From: Roseateles sp. SL47 | GTDB lineage: Bacteria; Pseudomonadota; Gammaproteobacteria; Burkholderiales; Burkholderiaceae_C | NCBI RefSeq assembly: GCF_026625885.1 | Contig: NZ_CP113068.1 | Coordinates: 682,001 to 746,000 of the forward strand | Reading direction: 5' to 3' | DNA: 64,000 nucleotides | In this document: positions 18,430 to 28,084 of the stretch, in pieces | Numbering within the stretch: the first letter of the stretch is position 1 | How the letters are laid out: each line of letters begins with the position of its first letter | Made by a program: the position numbers and the translations under genes | The notes under the pieces: generated by a model | Told to the model about the DNA's origin: nothing | The model's database searches: none | The model's input: the letters and a program-made list of their open reading frames with translations, nothing else

Positions 18430-19501
18430 GGCTCTTGAATCCATCATCCAGTGCCACTCATTGCATTGGAATTGCAATGCCATCCACTTCATGACAGTGA
18501 CGGAAGCTTCACTGGTGCCGGGCCCACCAGAAAGGCTGGGATGGCTGGCCCGTTATACAAGCCGCAGACTCCCCTGTCATCGCTTGAATCAACGACAGAA
18601 AGCAGCGGAATTCCCGACGGGCCGCCGAAGATGAACACGGGATGAATACAGGGTGAGAGGGGACCGGGGCCGGCTCGGCATCGTCAGCCGCGTCTCCCGA
18701 GGCAGCTGATAGAAGCGATAAGACCGAATCGGCAATGTAGATAAAACTATGCCGACCCCCTCGGCCCCAACGGGCTCCGGCAGGTCGGCATAGCACTCCT
18801 CCCCTTGATCACAACGCTGAGGTCCAGGCAGCGCGCGATCGGAATTCAGTATGCGCAGCCAATTCGAGACGAACCATCCCCCTCAAGGGGGAATGAAATG
18901 AAATGGCCTTTGCGGCGGTCACCCGCCATTGGTGCAAGTGTGGTGTGAGTGTGGTGCGAGTGAATCCATACGGGGTCGCGTGAGCGGCGAATCAGGGCAT
19001 GGAAGGCACCGGGGAGCGCGCAAGGATTGAACCGGCGGGAAGCATCACCCCGGACAAAGCTGCCCGGCGGCTGGGGTCAGGCCGTGCCTGGACACCCGTC
19101 GCCCTGGCCACCGTCCAAGCCCGTCAGGCTCCACCCCGATGCAGCCCGGCCCCTCCGGCCGGCCGCAGAAGGTCCCCAAGACCTCCCGCTGCAAGTCAAT
19201 CGGGACAGCGCTATGCTTCGCGCCAATGTGTCCGGCCCTCGGAAGGCAAGGATTGCTGCGCGCACTTTCATGGCTTCAACCGTCTCCGTCCGTCCCCTTC
19301 ATGTCGGCCCTCTGAAGCAGCCGAGCCCGTGGCATTCAAATCCACTGAACAATGGCCTCAGTTCCGATGAACCGAAGCGGCCCGCCCAGGCAGGACACTG
19401 CGGGTCATGCACCCAGGAGGGCAGCCCGATGTCAATGACGACCATCAACATTGCATCCAGCCTCAGCCCCACCCTCGCACTTCACTTCAAGACATCCAGC
19501 C
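18430..19501. other. Gene-poor intergenic region of about 1.07 kb
   Basis: No convincing gene, tRNA or small-RNA signature is visible. The open frames here lack family motifs and ribosome binding sites. The segment holds the presumed promoters for the divergent kinase gene (left) and cytochrome b561 operon (right), plus a short degenerate GTGTGGTG/GAGTGTGGTG repeat around 18938-18962. Confidence 0.5.
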
Positions 19502-20062
19502 ATGACCACCGCCCGCCCTTCCTACCGGCCCGCCAAGCTCCGCTATGACGGCTTTGCCATGCTGCTGCACTGGGTGCTGGCCGTGGCCATCATCGGTGCC
19601 TTCAGCGTCGGGTTGTACATGACCGATCTACCGTTCTCGCCCACCCGGCTCAAGCTGTACAACTGGCACAAGTGGGCCGGGGTGACCATTCTGGCGCTGT
19701 CCGCCCTGCGCCTGCTGTGGCGCCTGATCAACCGCCCGCCGGCCGACCTGCCGATGCCGGCCTGGCAGGCCCGTGCGGCCCATCTGGTGCACGGCCTCCT
19801 GTATGTGGCTTTCTTCGCCGTGCCGCTGAGCGGCTGGGCCTACAGCTCGGCCGCCGGCTTCCCGGTGGTGTGGTTCGGTGTGTTGCCGCTGCCCAATCTG
19901 GTGGAAGCGGACAAGGCGCTGGCCCACACGCTCAAGGAAGTCCATGAACTGCTGGCCTATGGCCTGGCGGCCCTGGTGCTGGCCCACCTGGGCGCGGTGG
20001 TCAAGCATGTGGTGCTGGACCGCGACGGCCTGCTCAAGCGCATGTTGCCAGGCCGTGGCTGA
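19502..20062 (+). CDS. Cytochrome b561
   Basis: A 186-residue inner-membrane di-haem cytochrome with four hydrophobic helices. Candidate haem-ligand histidines lie in MLLHWVLA (helix 1), NWHKWAG (helix 2) and near the end in EVHELLAYG and LAHLGAVVKH. The family transfers electrons from quinol or superoxide chemistry at the membrane. I start at MTTARPSY because the cytochrome alignment begins there; an upstream ATG at 19451 is less likely. Two yceI genes follow, a pairing often seen as cybB-yceI, suggesting a role with small lipophilic or isoprenoid-type molecules. Both the grouping and role are inferred from family and context. Confidence 0.92.
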   Translation: MTTARPSYRPAKLRYDGFAMLLHWVLAVAIIGAFSVGLYMTDLPFSPTRLKLYNWHKWAGVTILALSALRLLWRLINRPPADLPMPAWQARAAHLVHGLLYVAFFAVPLSGWAYSSAAGFPVVWFGVLPLPNLVEADKALAHTLKEVHELLAYGLAALVLAHLGAVVKHVVLDRDGLLKRMLPGRG

Positions 20063-20149
20063 CCCCGTCCGGCCAAGTTCCCAGCCAGCTTCCCAGCCAC
20101 GTCCCCCAGCCTTCTCCCAAGACACCCCAACATTCCCAAGAGGTCTTTC

Positions 20150-20848
20150 ATGAATGCACAACTGAATTCGGGTCTGTCCGCCCGTGTGGCGTCCCGCCTG
20201 ACCACTTCCCTGTCCGTCACGGCCCTGTCGCTGGTCAGCGCCGCCCTGATGTTGTCCGCCGCCCCGGTGATGGCCCAGTCCAAGCCGGCCGCCAAGGCCG
20301 CTGCCAGCGCCGCAGCGCCCAGCACGGCTCCGGCCACTGCACCGGCCGCCGCCAAGCTGGTGCCGACCGGCAGCGACATCACCTTCACCTTCAAGCAGAT
20401 GGGTGTGCCGGTGGACGGCCACTTCAAGCGCTTTGATGCCCAGTTGGCCTTTGACCCGAAGAAGCCGGAAACCGGCAAGGTGTCGCTGGCCATCGACCTG
20501 TCGGCCGCCACGCTGGGAGATCCGGCCTTTGACGCCGAACTGTTGAAGCCGGAATGGTTCAACACCAAGAAGGTGCCGCAGGCCACCTTCCAGTCCACCT
20601 CCATCAAGGCGCTGGGCGGCGGCAAGTTCGAAGCCGCTGGCAAGCTGAGCATCAAGGGCCAGGTCCGTGATGTCGTGGTGCCGGTGACGCTGGCCCAGGC
20701 CGGCGGCACCACCACCGCCACCGGCGTGGTCGCCATCAAGCGGCTGGACTACAACATCGGCGACGGCGAATGGAAGGACACCTCCATGGTCGCCAACGAC
20801 GTGCAGGTGAAGTTCAAGCTGGCCTTCACCGGCGTGGCACCGCTCTGA
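20150..20848 (+). CDS. YceI family periplasmic protein
   Basis: A 232-residue exported protein. An unusually long N-terminal lead (about 40 residues, cleavage likely after APVMAQS) is followed by an Ala/Pro-rich linker (about 45-70) and the YceI beta-barrel (SDITFTFKQMGVPVDGHFKRFDAQ..., KGQVRDVVVPVTL, DYNIGDGEW). YceI proteins bind polyisoprenoid or amide-containing lipids in a lipocalin-like pocket. An AAGAGG site precedes the ATG. It lies 87 bases after cytochrome b561 and 83 bases before a second yceI gene, so the three probably form one operon. Confidence 0.92.
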   Translation: MNAQLNSGLSARVASRLTTSLSVTALSLVSAALMLSAAPVMAQSKPAAKAAASAAAPSTAPATAPAAAKLVPTGSDITFTFKQMGVPVDGHFKRFDAQLAFDPKKPETGKVSLAIDLSAATLGDPAFDAELLKPEWFNTKKVPQATFQSTSIKALGGGKFEAAGKLSIKGQVRDVVVPVTLAQAGGTTTATGVVAIKRLDYNIGDGEWKDTSMVANDVQVKFKLAFTGVAPL

Positions 20849-20931
20849 GTCCGCAGCCCCTGCGCTGAGGCCTCAACGGTCCCCTCCCCCCGATTTCATT
20901 TCCCCACCAACCCGTTCAACAACGACGCATC

Positions 20932-21501
20932 ATGAAAAAAGCACTGATCCTCGCTTCCCTGCTGGCCCTGGGCGCTGCTGCTCACGCAGAAACCGCCACC
21001 TACCAGATCGACCCGACCCACACCTACGCCACCTTCGAAATCCTGCACTTCGGCACCTCGACCAACCGTGCCCGTTTTGAGAAGAAGGAAGGCACCGTGC
21101 AGTTCGACCGCGCGGGCAAGACCGGCAAGGTGGACATCACCTTTGACATGACCGGCATCAGCAGCGGTTCCACCGCCTTCGACAAGCACCTGTCGGGCAA
21201 GGACTTCTTCGACGTGGCCAGCTTCCCGAGCGCCAAGTTCGTCGGCGACAAGTTCAGCTTCAACGGCGACAAGGTCACCACCGTGGGCGGCACGCTGACC
21301 CTGAAGGGCAAGACCGCTCCGGTGACCCTGAAGGCCACCAACTTCAACTGCTACCAGAACCCCATGCTCAAGCGTGAAGTCTGCGGTGGCGACTTCGAAA
21401 CCGTGATCGACCGCACGCAATGGGGCATCGACTACGGCCTGGCCTACGGCTTCTCCAAGGAAGTCAAGATCATCATCCAGGTCGAAGCCGTCAAGCAGTA
21501 A
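20932..21501 (+). CDS. YceI family periplasmic protein (second copy)
   Basis: A 189-residue protein with a compact signal peptide (MKKALILASLLALGAAAHA) and a YceI domain: TYQIDPTHTYATFEILHFGTS near the start, the FDMTGISSGS and LTLKGKTAPVTL strands, and a C-terminal QWGIDYGLAYGFSKEVKI. Two cysteines (FNCYQNP, REVCGGD) could form a disulfide. It diverges clearly from the preceding YceI protein, so this is not a recent duplication. A strong hairpin terminator lies about 100 bases downstream and closes the b561-yceI-yceI unit. Confidence 0.93.
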   Translation: MKKALILASLLALGAAAHAETATYQIDPTHTYATFEILHFGTSTNRARFEKKEGTVQFDRAGKTGKVDITFDMTGISSGSTAFDKHLSGKDFFDVASFPSAKFVGDKFSFNGDKVTTVGGTLTLKGKTAPVTLKATNFNCYQNPMLKREVCGGDFETVIDRTQWGIDYGLAYGFSKEVKIIIQVEAVKQ

Positions 21502-21597
21502 GACGCAGGGCTGACCGGCGGGTCCGGTTGGCCTGACCCCGGCCGCTTGAACAGCACCCGCCGCTGCGGCGGTTCATGCGGCTCAGGCTGCCCCCTT

Positions 21598-21626
21598 CCG
21601 ACGCCCCGGTCTCCCCGGGGCGTCGG
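21598..21626 (+). terminator. Strong GC-rich hairpin terminator
   Basis: A perfect 12-base stem (CCGACGCCCCGG/CCGGGGCGTCGG) with a 5-base loop is followed by CGTTTGT. It lies downstream of the second yceI gene and upstream of the LytS-like kinase gene. Confidence 0.7.
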
Positions 21627-21769
21627 CGTTTGTGGCCGGCCAGGTCCCGGTGGTGGCCGCTTTGTCGCGGATCTCTGCAGTTCATGCCGTCGGCCTCACC
21701 GTATGTCGCTGCTGCAGGCCGGGGCCCCTAGGACTTGCGTACAGTGCGAAGCATCAGACAGGTCCTCCC

Positions 21770-23317
21770 ATGAACGCCCCGATGCCCGCCTCCCTCACAG
21801 CCACCCAACGGTGGCAGCAGTTCTCGCGTAATGCCGAGCAGGGCTTCCATGCCTACGCCAGCTGGCTGGTTTCCATCACCTGGAGGCGGTTTGTGGTGTT
21901 GTCGGTGCTGCTGGTCCTGGGCGCCAATGTGCTGCAGGGCATCCCGCCCTTCTCCTTCAGCTGGCGGGTGGCCGAGGACGCCAGCGATGACAGCCCCCGC
22001 CGGATCGCCAAACCCGCCAAGCCTGCAAAGCCCGAAAAGCCCGCCAAGCAGGAAAAGCCCAGCACCAGCGACGACAGCAGCACCGCGCACCCCAGGTCTG
22101 GGTCCGATTCCGCCTCACCGGCCAGCGGTGCGGGAAGCGCCCCCTCCAGCAGCCATGACGACAGCCGCGACACCAAGGGCGAAGAGGGGCTGCGCTATGA
22201 GATCCAGATCGACAGCCGCGGCGTGCGCATCATGCCGCGCAGCAGCCCATCGGCGGCGGCTTCCAGCGCCTCGGCGGCGGCCAGCAGCAGCGCCGCCATC
22301 GACAACCCGAATGATCTTCCGTCGGTAGACATCCGCATTCCCAACAAGGAACAGCGCGAAGCCGTGCGGGAAGCCGTGGAGGACGCCCGCAGGGCCCTGC
22401 AGGAAGCCGCCGAAGACGCCCGGCAGGCCCAGGCCGATGCGGAAGAAGCCCGCCGCGAACTGGAGCAGGCCAGGGAAAACGCCAGCGAGGCCGTCCAGGA
22501 GGCCATGGAGCCCAAGGTCCGTTACCGCCGTGTGCATCTGGGCGATTTTCTGGACAAGCTGGCGGTGATCATTGTGCTGGCCTCCGCCCTGATCAAGGCC
22601 ACCTACAAGGGCCGCATCCAGGCCGAAGCCAAGGCTGCCCAGGCCACCGAAACCGCCGAGGCGGAATCGCTGCGCCGCCAGGTGGTGGAGGCCCGCATGG
22701 CCGCCATGCAGGCCCAGGTGGAGCCGCACTTCCTGTTCAACACGCTGGCCTCCATCGACCATCTGATTGAAACCGACCCGCCCCGGGCCTCGCAGATGCA
22801 GCGCAACCTCATCGCCCTGCTGCGTGCCTCCATGCCCACCATGCGGGAGGCCAATGCCAACGGCGGTGTGCGTGAACTGGGCCGCGAGATGGCGGTGATC
22901 CGCCCCTATCTCGACATCCTGCAGATGCGCATGGAAGAACGGCTGCAGCCCGAGATCCAGGTGCCGGACGGCCTGCTGTCGGCCGAGTTCCCCCCGATGA
23001 TGATCCAGGGCCTGGTGGAAAACGCCATCAAGCATGGCCTGGAACCCAAGGCCGAAGGCGGCAGCCTGAAGATCAAGGCCGAGGTGGTGCACGGCAAGCT
23101 GTCCGTCACCGTGGCCGACACGGGCCTGGGCTTTGGCCGCGCCGCGACCTCCGGCACCGGTGTGGGCCTGGCCAACATCCGCGAGCGGCTGTCGCTGCTG
23201 TATGGGAAGGCGGCCAGCGTCACCGTGGCCGAGAACCAGCCCAGCGGCACCGTCGTCACCATCACGGTCCCCTACAAGACCGCTCATTCTCATCAGGAAC
23301 AAGGAGTGCATGCATGA
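21770..23317 (+). CDS. LytS/YehU-type sensor histidine kinase
   Basis: A 515-residue membrane kinase. A transmembrane helix near residues 38-56 is followed by a Lys/Pro/Ala and Ser/Asp-rich extracytoplasmic stretch (about 75-180), a long Glu/Ala/Arg coiled coil (about 195-245, EAVREAVEDARRALQEAAEDA type) and a second helix (about 260-280). The His_kinase domain then carries VEPHFLFNTLASIDHLIE, with the HATPase motif VENAIKHGLEP and DTGLGFG/GVGLANIRERL. The 1.3 kb after it encode a small membrane protein (ATGA overlap) and a LytTR regulator, so the three form a signalling operon. I chose the start at 21770 because homology-like sequence begins there. Confidence 0.9.
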   Translation: MNAPMPASLTATQRWQQFSRNAEQGFHAYASWLVSITWRRFVVLSVLLVLGANVLQGIPPFSFSWRVAEDASDDSPRRIAKPAKPAKPEKPAKQEKPSTSDDSSTAHPRSGSDSASPASGAGSAPSSSHDDSRDTKGEEGLRYEIQIDSRGVRIMPRSSPSAAASSASAAASSSAAIDNPNDLPSVDIRIPNKEQREAVREAVEDARRALQEAAEDARQAQADAEEARRELEQARENASEAVQEAMEPKVRYRRVHLGDFLDKLAVIIVLASALIKATYKGRIQAEAKAAQATETAEAESLRRQVVEARMAAMQAQVEPHFLFNTLASIDHLIETDPPRASQMQRNLIALLRASMPTMREANANGGVRELGREMAVIRPYLDILQMRMEERLQPEIQVPDGLLSAEFPPMMIQGLVENAIKHGLEPKAEGGSLKIKAEVVHGKLSVTVADTGLGFGRAATSGTGVGLANIRERLSLLYGKAASVTVAENQPSGTVVTITVPYKTAHSHQEQGVHA

Positions 23318-23757
23318 AGACCTTCTTCAAGACGATGCTGGTCCTCGGACTGCTCATGGTGCTGGCCTCGATGGCGATCAGCCTGGTGGCCTTCGGCGCG
23401 CTGAGCGATGCGCCGGGCGTGCATATCCAGATCAATGGGGACGACTGGAGCGCCGCGTCCATGGGCGCCGGTGATCTGTTGGGCGCCTTCCTGGCCCTGG
23501 TGGTCTGCGGGCTGGTGCTGTGTGTGGTGGTGCCGCTGCTGCTCTTGCTGGGCATCGGGCTGCCGCTGCTGATCTTTGCCGGCCTGCTGGTGATCGGTCT
23601 GGCCGCCGTGCTGGGTGCGGGCGCGGTGCTGGGCTCGCCCATGCTGCTGATTGTGCTGATCGTCTGGCTGCTGGTGCGGGATCGCTCGCCGCGAGCCCGC
23701 CGGCAGGCGCGCCATGCGGGCCACAGCCCGTCGCCCGAGCCGACTCTGCCGGCCTGA
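23314..23757 (+). CDS. Small membrane protein between LytS-like kinase and LytTR regulator
   Basis: A 147-residue protein with an N-terminal hydrophobic segment (MKTFFKTMLVLGLLMVLASMAIS), a short polar region (about 35-55), two closely spaced hydrophobic helices (about 62-125) and a basic Arg/His tail. I recognise no family. Its ATG overlaps the kinase stop (ATGA), and the regulator gene begins 74 bases after it, so it is likely an accessory membrane component of that two-component system, for instance a signal or stability partner. That role is inference from context. Confidence 0.75.
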   Translation: MKTFFKTMLVLGLLMVLASMAISLVAFGALSDAPGVHIQINGDDWSAASMGAGDLLGAFLALVVCGLVLCVVVPLLLLLGIGLPLLIFAGLLVIGLAAVLGAGAVLGSPMLLIVLIVWLLVRDRSPRARRQARHAGHSPSPEPTLPA

Positions 23758-23830
23758 TCGGCCTGCTGAGCCGCCCAGGCTGGTAGTGCCCCGCTGTCGG
23801 CCCCCACAGACCTGCCCTAACATTCCCGCC

Positions 23831-24652
23831 ATGAGCACTATCACCGCCCCCCGCGCCGTCCTGGCCGACGATGAACGGCTGATGCGCGAGCAATTGCGCA
23901 GCCGGATTGCCGAAGTCTGGCCGGAGCTGCAGATCGTCGGCGAAGCCAAGAACGGCCTGGAGGCCGTGGAGCTGACCCGGGAACTCAAGCCCGACCTGGT
24001 GTTTCTGGATATCCGCATGCCGGGCCTGACCGGCGTGGAAGCCGCCCGGCAGATCGCCCAGCTCCCCGACGACGATGAATGGGTGATGCCTGAAATCGTC
24101 TTCATCACCGCTTACGACCAATATGCGGTGGAGGCCTTTGAGCAGGGCGCCTGCGACTACGTGCTGAAGCCGGCCGAACGGGACCGCCTGGCGGTGACGG
24201 TGGAACGCATCCGCAAGCGGCTGGCCCAGCGCAGTGGCGAGGCGGAGCCGGAGGGCCCGTCCCCGGGCACGCTGCAGCAGCTGCTGCACAAGCTCTCCGC
24301 CCGCATCAATCCGCAGTCGGCTCCGCGTTATCTGCAGTGGATCCAGGCCTCGGTCGGCCAGACCATCCAGATGATTCCGGTGGAAGAGGTGCTGTTCTTC
24401 ATCAGCGACGAGAAATACACCCGGGTGCAGACGCCCACGGTGGAGGCGCTGATCCGCAAGCCGATCAAGGAACTGGTGGACGAACTGGACCCGGCCGTGT
24501 TCTGGCAGATTCACCGGTCCACGCTGGTGAATGTGAAGGCCATCAACGGCATCACCCGCGATTTCCGTGGCCGCCAGTTGGTGGGGGTGCGCGGGCTGGA
24601 CGAGAAGCTGGAAGTCAGCCGCAGCTACACCCACCTGTTCAAGGGCATGTAA
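23831..24652 (+). CDS. LytTR-family response regulator
   Basis: A 273-residue regulator with an N-terminal receiver domain (acid pocket ADDERL, phospho-Asp in DLVFLDIRMPG, Lys in YVLKPAE), a linker, and a C-terminal LytTR DNA-binding domain (IPVEEVLFFISDEKYTRV, FWQIHRSTLVNVKAI, VSRSYTHLFKGM). It pairs with the LytS-like kinase encoded upstream. The start at 23831 precedes the receiver directly; an earlier in-frame ATG at 23714 lies within the previous gene and is not needed. Confidence 0.93.
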   Translation: MSTITAPRAVLADDERLMREQLRSRIAEVWPELQIVGEAKNGLEAVELTRELKPDLVFLDIRMPGLTGVEAARQIAQLPDDDEWVMPEIVFITAYDQYAVEAFEQGACDYVLKPAERDRLAVTVERIRKRLAQRSGEAEPEGPSPGTLQQLLHKLSARINPQSAPRYLQWIQASVGQTIQMIPVEEVLFFISDEKYTRVQTPTVEALIRKPIKELVDELDPAVFWQIHRSTLVNVKAINGITRDFRGRQLVGVRGLDEKLEVSRSYTHLFKGM

Positions 24653-24693
24653 CGCTGCGGGGTGCGGCGGGACGCTGCCGGTCTAGGGCCTGT

Positions 24694-24724
24694 GAGCACG
24701 ACGCGACCCCTTGTCGTAGTGCTC
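24694..24724. terminator. Imperfect inverted repeat between convergent genes
   Basis: GAGCACGAC and GTC-GTA-GTGCTC form an interrupted 9-base stem in the 70-base gap between the LytTR gene and the convergent ligase gene, partly overlapping the ligase stop. It is plausible as a shared terminator. Confidence 0.35.
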
Positions 24725-27389
24725 AAAGGTCCTGGTGTGCTGTCCCGAACCGGGACGGCAGATACGACCGGCGCGGCGGGGTGGGCCGGCGGTCGTCGTG
24801 CTCATGGTCATCACCGGCGAAGCGGGTTTCCAGCGCTTCCTCCTCATCCGGCTCCTCGCCCTTCTTCAGCTTCCTCGACGGCGTACGCAAGCCCAGGGCC
24901 AAGGCCAGCATCGCGTAGAACAGGAAGCCGATGCGGGGCGCATCAATGAGGCTGTCAAACAGGCCCACGATCACAAACCCCGCCAGCGCGCCGGCCGCAG
25001 CCGGCGCCAGCGGATGCCGGCGAGCCGCGCCCAGCGTGCAACGCCACAGGGCACTGGCCAGCAGCCCGCACCACAGCGCCAGGCCGAGCACGCCCTGCTC
25101 GAACAGCACATGCAAGGGCAGGCTCTTTTCATGGAAGGGCATGTGGATGCGATCGCTGGAGAAGAACCAGCGGGCCATGCCCTGGCTGAAGTCGCCATTG
25201 CGCAGCAGCGGGCCATGCTGGCTGTCGCTGATGTCGACGGAGCGCAGTTCCACCAGGGACCCGCGCCAGTTCAAGGCCACCGCCGCCGTGAGTTGCCGGG
25301 GGGCCCAGCGGCTGCCGCCGAAGTCGTCCGGTGCCTTGCCCAGGGGCAGACGCACCACCTGCCAGGCGCCGCCCTGCGGCTCGACCTCCACCTGACGGTC
25401 CACACAGCGCAGCGGGTAGAGCAGGTGCTTCTCGCACACCTCCACCCGCACCTGCGTGTGCTGGCGGGTGCGCAGCACCACGGCAGCCGCCACATCACCG
25501 CCGACCGCCGCCACCCGCTGGCTCAGGCGATACATCTCGCCCGTGCCCATGGTGTGCAGGCCGCTGGTGAGCGTCACCGTGGGATACGGCACTGCCGCAA
25601 AACCCGCGCTGTCGAGCGCCCCCGGCACCAGGTCGGTGGCCGGTGCGTTCCAGCGGTGGTCCCCCACACGTGCTTCAAAGGGCCCATGGTTGGCGAAACT
25701 GGCGGGGAACCGCCCGGTCCCCTGCCCCAGCAGCCAGGCATCCATGCCTTTGAGCAGCCCCAGGCTCATCGCCCAATGGTCCAGGCGGCCTTCCAGGTCC
25801 TGCTGTCCGGTCGAGAGCCGCTGCCCGATGTAGCCGCCACCGCCCAGCGAGGCCACCACGCCACACACCAGCAGGCAGGCCGTCCACAGCATGCCGCGCA
25901 CGCGCCAGCCGGCCTCACGCACCGTGTCTGCGGGGCGCACCGGCCATTGCATCGCCAGCCAGGCCACCGACAGCAACAGCAGCACCGCGCCGGTGCCCAA
26001 CAGGTCCTTCTTGCCGCCGCTCCATTGGGCCGCCACCAGCCAGGTGGCCGCGACCGAGCACAGCCAGCCCGTCTTCACCAGCAGGGCCTGCCCGGGACGG
26101 GAGACCCCTCGGCGCCAGATCCAGCACATGGTCAGGGTCGGCAGCAGCACCAGCAGATCGAGACCGTAGGAGAGCTTGGGGATCAGGTCAATCGCGAATG
26201 CGCCCACGGCAGCCAGGACCAGCGCCGCCAGCAAGGCCAGTCCCAGGAGCGTGCGCTGCTGGGCCACCGGCCACGAGGCCCGGCGAGGCGGCATGGCCAC
26301 CCAGACGCCGACACTGGCCAGCAGCGCCATCAGCGCGCGGTAGCCGCCAGCCGCAAATAGAACCCAGGCCGCCACCGCCACGCCCGCCAGCACCACCAGG
26401 GTGGAACGCAGCGGCAAGGCGGCATCACCTGGCAGCCAGCCAGCGGTGGCCGATGTCTCGTCCGGTTGACCCTGGCGGCGCTGTACCGACCACAACAACG
26501 CACACAGCGCCAGGCCGAATGGGACCGCCAGATAAACGCCCCGGGAGAAGGTGGTCAGGCAGGCATAAAAGCCCAGCAGCAGCACCAGCAGTGCAGCGCC
26601 GAAACGCCAGGGCCTGCGCTCCCGCAGCATCCACAGCAGCGCCATCGGCATGCTCAAGGCGAGGCAGCCATCCAGGGCCGCGCCGCCCACATGCATCTCC
26701 CAGAACCAGGAGGTGGTGCGGTAGTCGGTGGAGAAGTCCAGCAGCCCGGTATAGACCCAGCGCTCCCACACCGCACCGGCTGCAGCAAAGATCAACACCA
26801 GCACCCAGGCGCCGCGGCTCAACCGCTGCACGGCCGCCGGCCGCAGGTCTGCCGCCCGCTGCCACAACGGCAACAGCAGCAGTACCAGGCCCAGGCTCTT
26901 GCCCAGGCGCAGGCTGTTCATCGATTCCTGATACCCCTGGTAATAGCCGAACTGCAGCCCTCCCGCATGGTCCACCCCGCGCCAGATCGAAATCAGCATC
27001 GACAGCGTGAACACCGCCAGCAGCACACCCACGGCCGAGCGCCAGCGCAAGGTGCGGTAGCGCCACGGCACGGGCCGGCGTGTGGGTTCGGTGATGGCCA
27101 GGGCCATGTAACCGCCGGTGGCAATGGCCAGGACCAGCAGGTCGAGTTCTTCAAAGCTGATCCAGCCCGTCCACGGGGCCAGGCCGATCAGCGGCACCAG
27201 GGCCGGCAGCAGCATGGGCAGGACTTGCCAGCCCAGGAAGCCCAATGCGGCCACCATGGACCAGAGCGTGAGCATCCACTGCGGCTCGATCGGATAGTGG
27301 CGGACCAGGGTCACGCCCAGCGCGCCGCAGCCCAGAGAGGCGAACAGCGCCAGGATTGCGGAAGGCCGCAAGGGAATCATGAAGTTCAT
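24723..27389 (-). CDS. O-antigen ligase/polymerase-like polytopic membrane protein
   Basis: An 888-residue protein with roughly 14 or more hydrophobic helices (residues about 10-540), a large periplasmic C-terminal region (about 560-770) and two final helices before a charged tail. The segment DLEGRLDHWAMSLGLLKGMDAWLLGQG resembles the large periplasmic loop of the Wzy/O-antigen ligase (Wzy_C) superfamily, which joins or polymerises surface glycans. It is longer than classic WaaL because of the soluble C-terminal insert. Its ATG overlaps the stop of the lysoplasmalogenase gene (ATGA). No other glycan biosynthesis genes are nearby, so the substrate cannot be assigned. Confidence 0.72.
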   Translation of the reverse strand: MNFMIPLRPSAILALFASLGCGALGVTLVRHYPIEPQWMLTLWSMVAALGFLGWQVLPMLLPALVPLIGLAPWTGWISFEELDLLVLAIATGGYMALAITEPTRRPVPWRYRTLRWRSAVGVLLAVFTLSMLISIWRGVDHAGGLQFGYYQGYQESMNSLRLGKSLGLVLLLLPLWQRAADLRPAAVQRLSRGAWVLVLIFAAAGAVWERWVYTGLLDFSTDYRTTSWFWEMHVGGAALDGCLALSMPMALLWMLRERRPWRFGAALLVLLLGFYACLTTFSRGVYLAVPFGLALCALLWSVQRRQGQPDETSATAGWLPGDAALPLRSTLVVLAGVAVAAWVLFAAGGYRALMALLASVGVWVAMPPRRASWPVAQQRTLLGLALLAALVLAAVGAFAIDLIPKLSYGLDLLVLLPTLTMCWIWRRGVSRPGQALLVKTGWLCSVAATWLVAAQWSGGKKDLLGTGAVLLLLSVAWLAMQWPVRPADTVREAGWRVRGMLWTACLLVCGVVASLGGGGYIGQRLSTGQQDLEGRLDHWAMSLGLLKGMDAWLLGQGTGRFPASFANHGPFEARVGDHRWNAPATDLVPGALDSAGFAAVPYPTVTLTSGLHTMGTGEMYRLSQRVAAVGGDVAAAVVLRTRQHTQVRVEVCEKHLLYPLRCVDRQVEVEPQGGAWQVVRLPLGKAPDDFGGSRWAPRQLTAAVALNWRGSLVELRSVDISDSQHGPLLRNGDFSQGMARWFFSSDRIHMPFHEKSLPLHVLFEQGVLGLALWCGLLASALWRCTLGAARRHPLAPAAAGALAGFVIVGLFDSLIDAPRIGFLFYAMLALALGLRTPSRKLKKGEEPDEEEALETRFAGDDHEHDDRRPTPPRRSYLPSRFGTAHQDL

Positions 27390-28084
27390 GCGGCGCTCGA
27401 TTCGGCTGGACTACCCAGGCTTTGGGCCATGCACCATTGTGCCGGCCAATAGCTGGCCAGCACCCACAGGCTGGCCTGATCCACCGGACCGGCAAACCTG
27501 TCGATGGCCAGCATGGCGTCAGAAAACACAAACAGGGTCCCGCCCCAGGCGGCCCAACGGGCGCGGAGTTCCTCGGGATGGCGCACGCTGTGGCGCCACC
27601 AGGCCCAGGCTTGCGAGGCCATGATGGCCAAAGCGGCCACATAGACCACCACCGGCATCTGCAGCGCCGCAGGCACAAAGGCCCACAGACGGCCCAGCAC
27701 CACCGCCGCCACGGTTCCAAACAGCAGGAACGGCCAGCGGACGGCGCCCAGCCGCGCCCGGCTGCAAAAGCCGACGACATAACAGACATGGGCCGCGAGG
27801 AAGCTCAGCAGCCCGGGCAGAAAGCCCGACTCGGGCCAGAGCAGCGCCACATCGCCTGCCAGCGAGCACAGCAGGCCAGCCCGCAACCAGCGCGCCAGGG
27901 CTGGCTGCGCCGCGCCACGACGCCAGGCGTGCCAGACGATCAGCGCCGTGGTGAGCGGCTTGAAGACGAAGCCCCAGCCAGCCGGCACCTGCGGCGGCTG
28001 GGAGAGGGCCAGGATGGCCAGAGCGGCACTGACCAGGGTCAGTAAGGGAAGACTGAGGGAAGTCCGTTGGACGGCGGCTGTCAT
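27386..28084 (-). CDS. YhhN family protein (lysoplasmalogenase-like)
   Basis: A 232-residue inner-membrane protein with about eight helices and the YhhN/TMEM86 pattern FKPLTTALIVWHAW, GLLCSLAGDVALLWPE, FLAAHVCYVVGF and a late FVFSDAMLAIDRF followed by YWPAQWCMA. Characterised relatives hydrolyse the vinyl-ether bond of lysoplasmalogens. The frame extends to 28117, but I prefer the ATG at 28084, where the hydrophobic N-terminus begins. It overlaps the downstream ligase-like gene by four bases. Confidence 0.88.
   Translation of the reverse strand: MTAAVQRTSLSLPLLTLVSAALAILALSQPPQVPAGWGFVFKPLTTALIVWHAWRRGAAQPALARWLRAGLLCSLAGDVALLWPESGFLPGLLSFLAAHVCYVVGFCSRARLGAVRWPFLLFGTVAAVVLGRLWAFVPAALQMPVVVYVAALAIMASQAWAWWRHSVRHPEELRARWAAWGGTLFVFSDAMLAIDRFAGPVDQASLWVLASYWPAQWCMAQSLGSPAESSAA

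Noticed and set aside
18509..18796. Open frame in the 1 kb gap before cytochrome b561
   Set aside because: No ribosome binding site or recognisable motif, and composition reads as non-coding.
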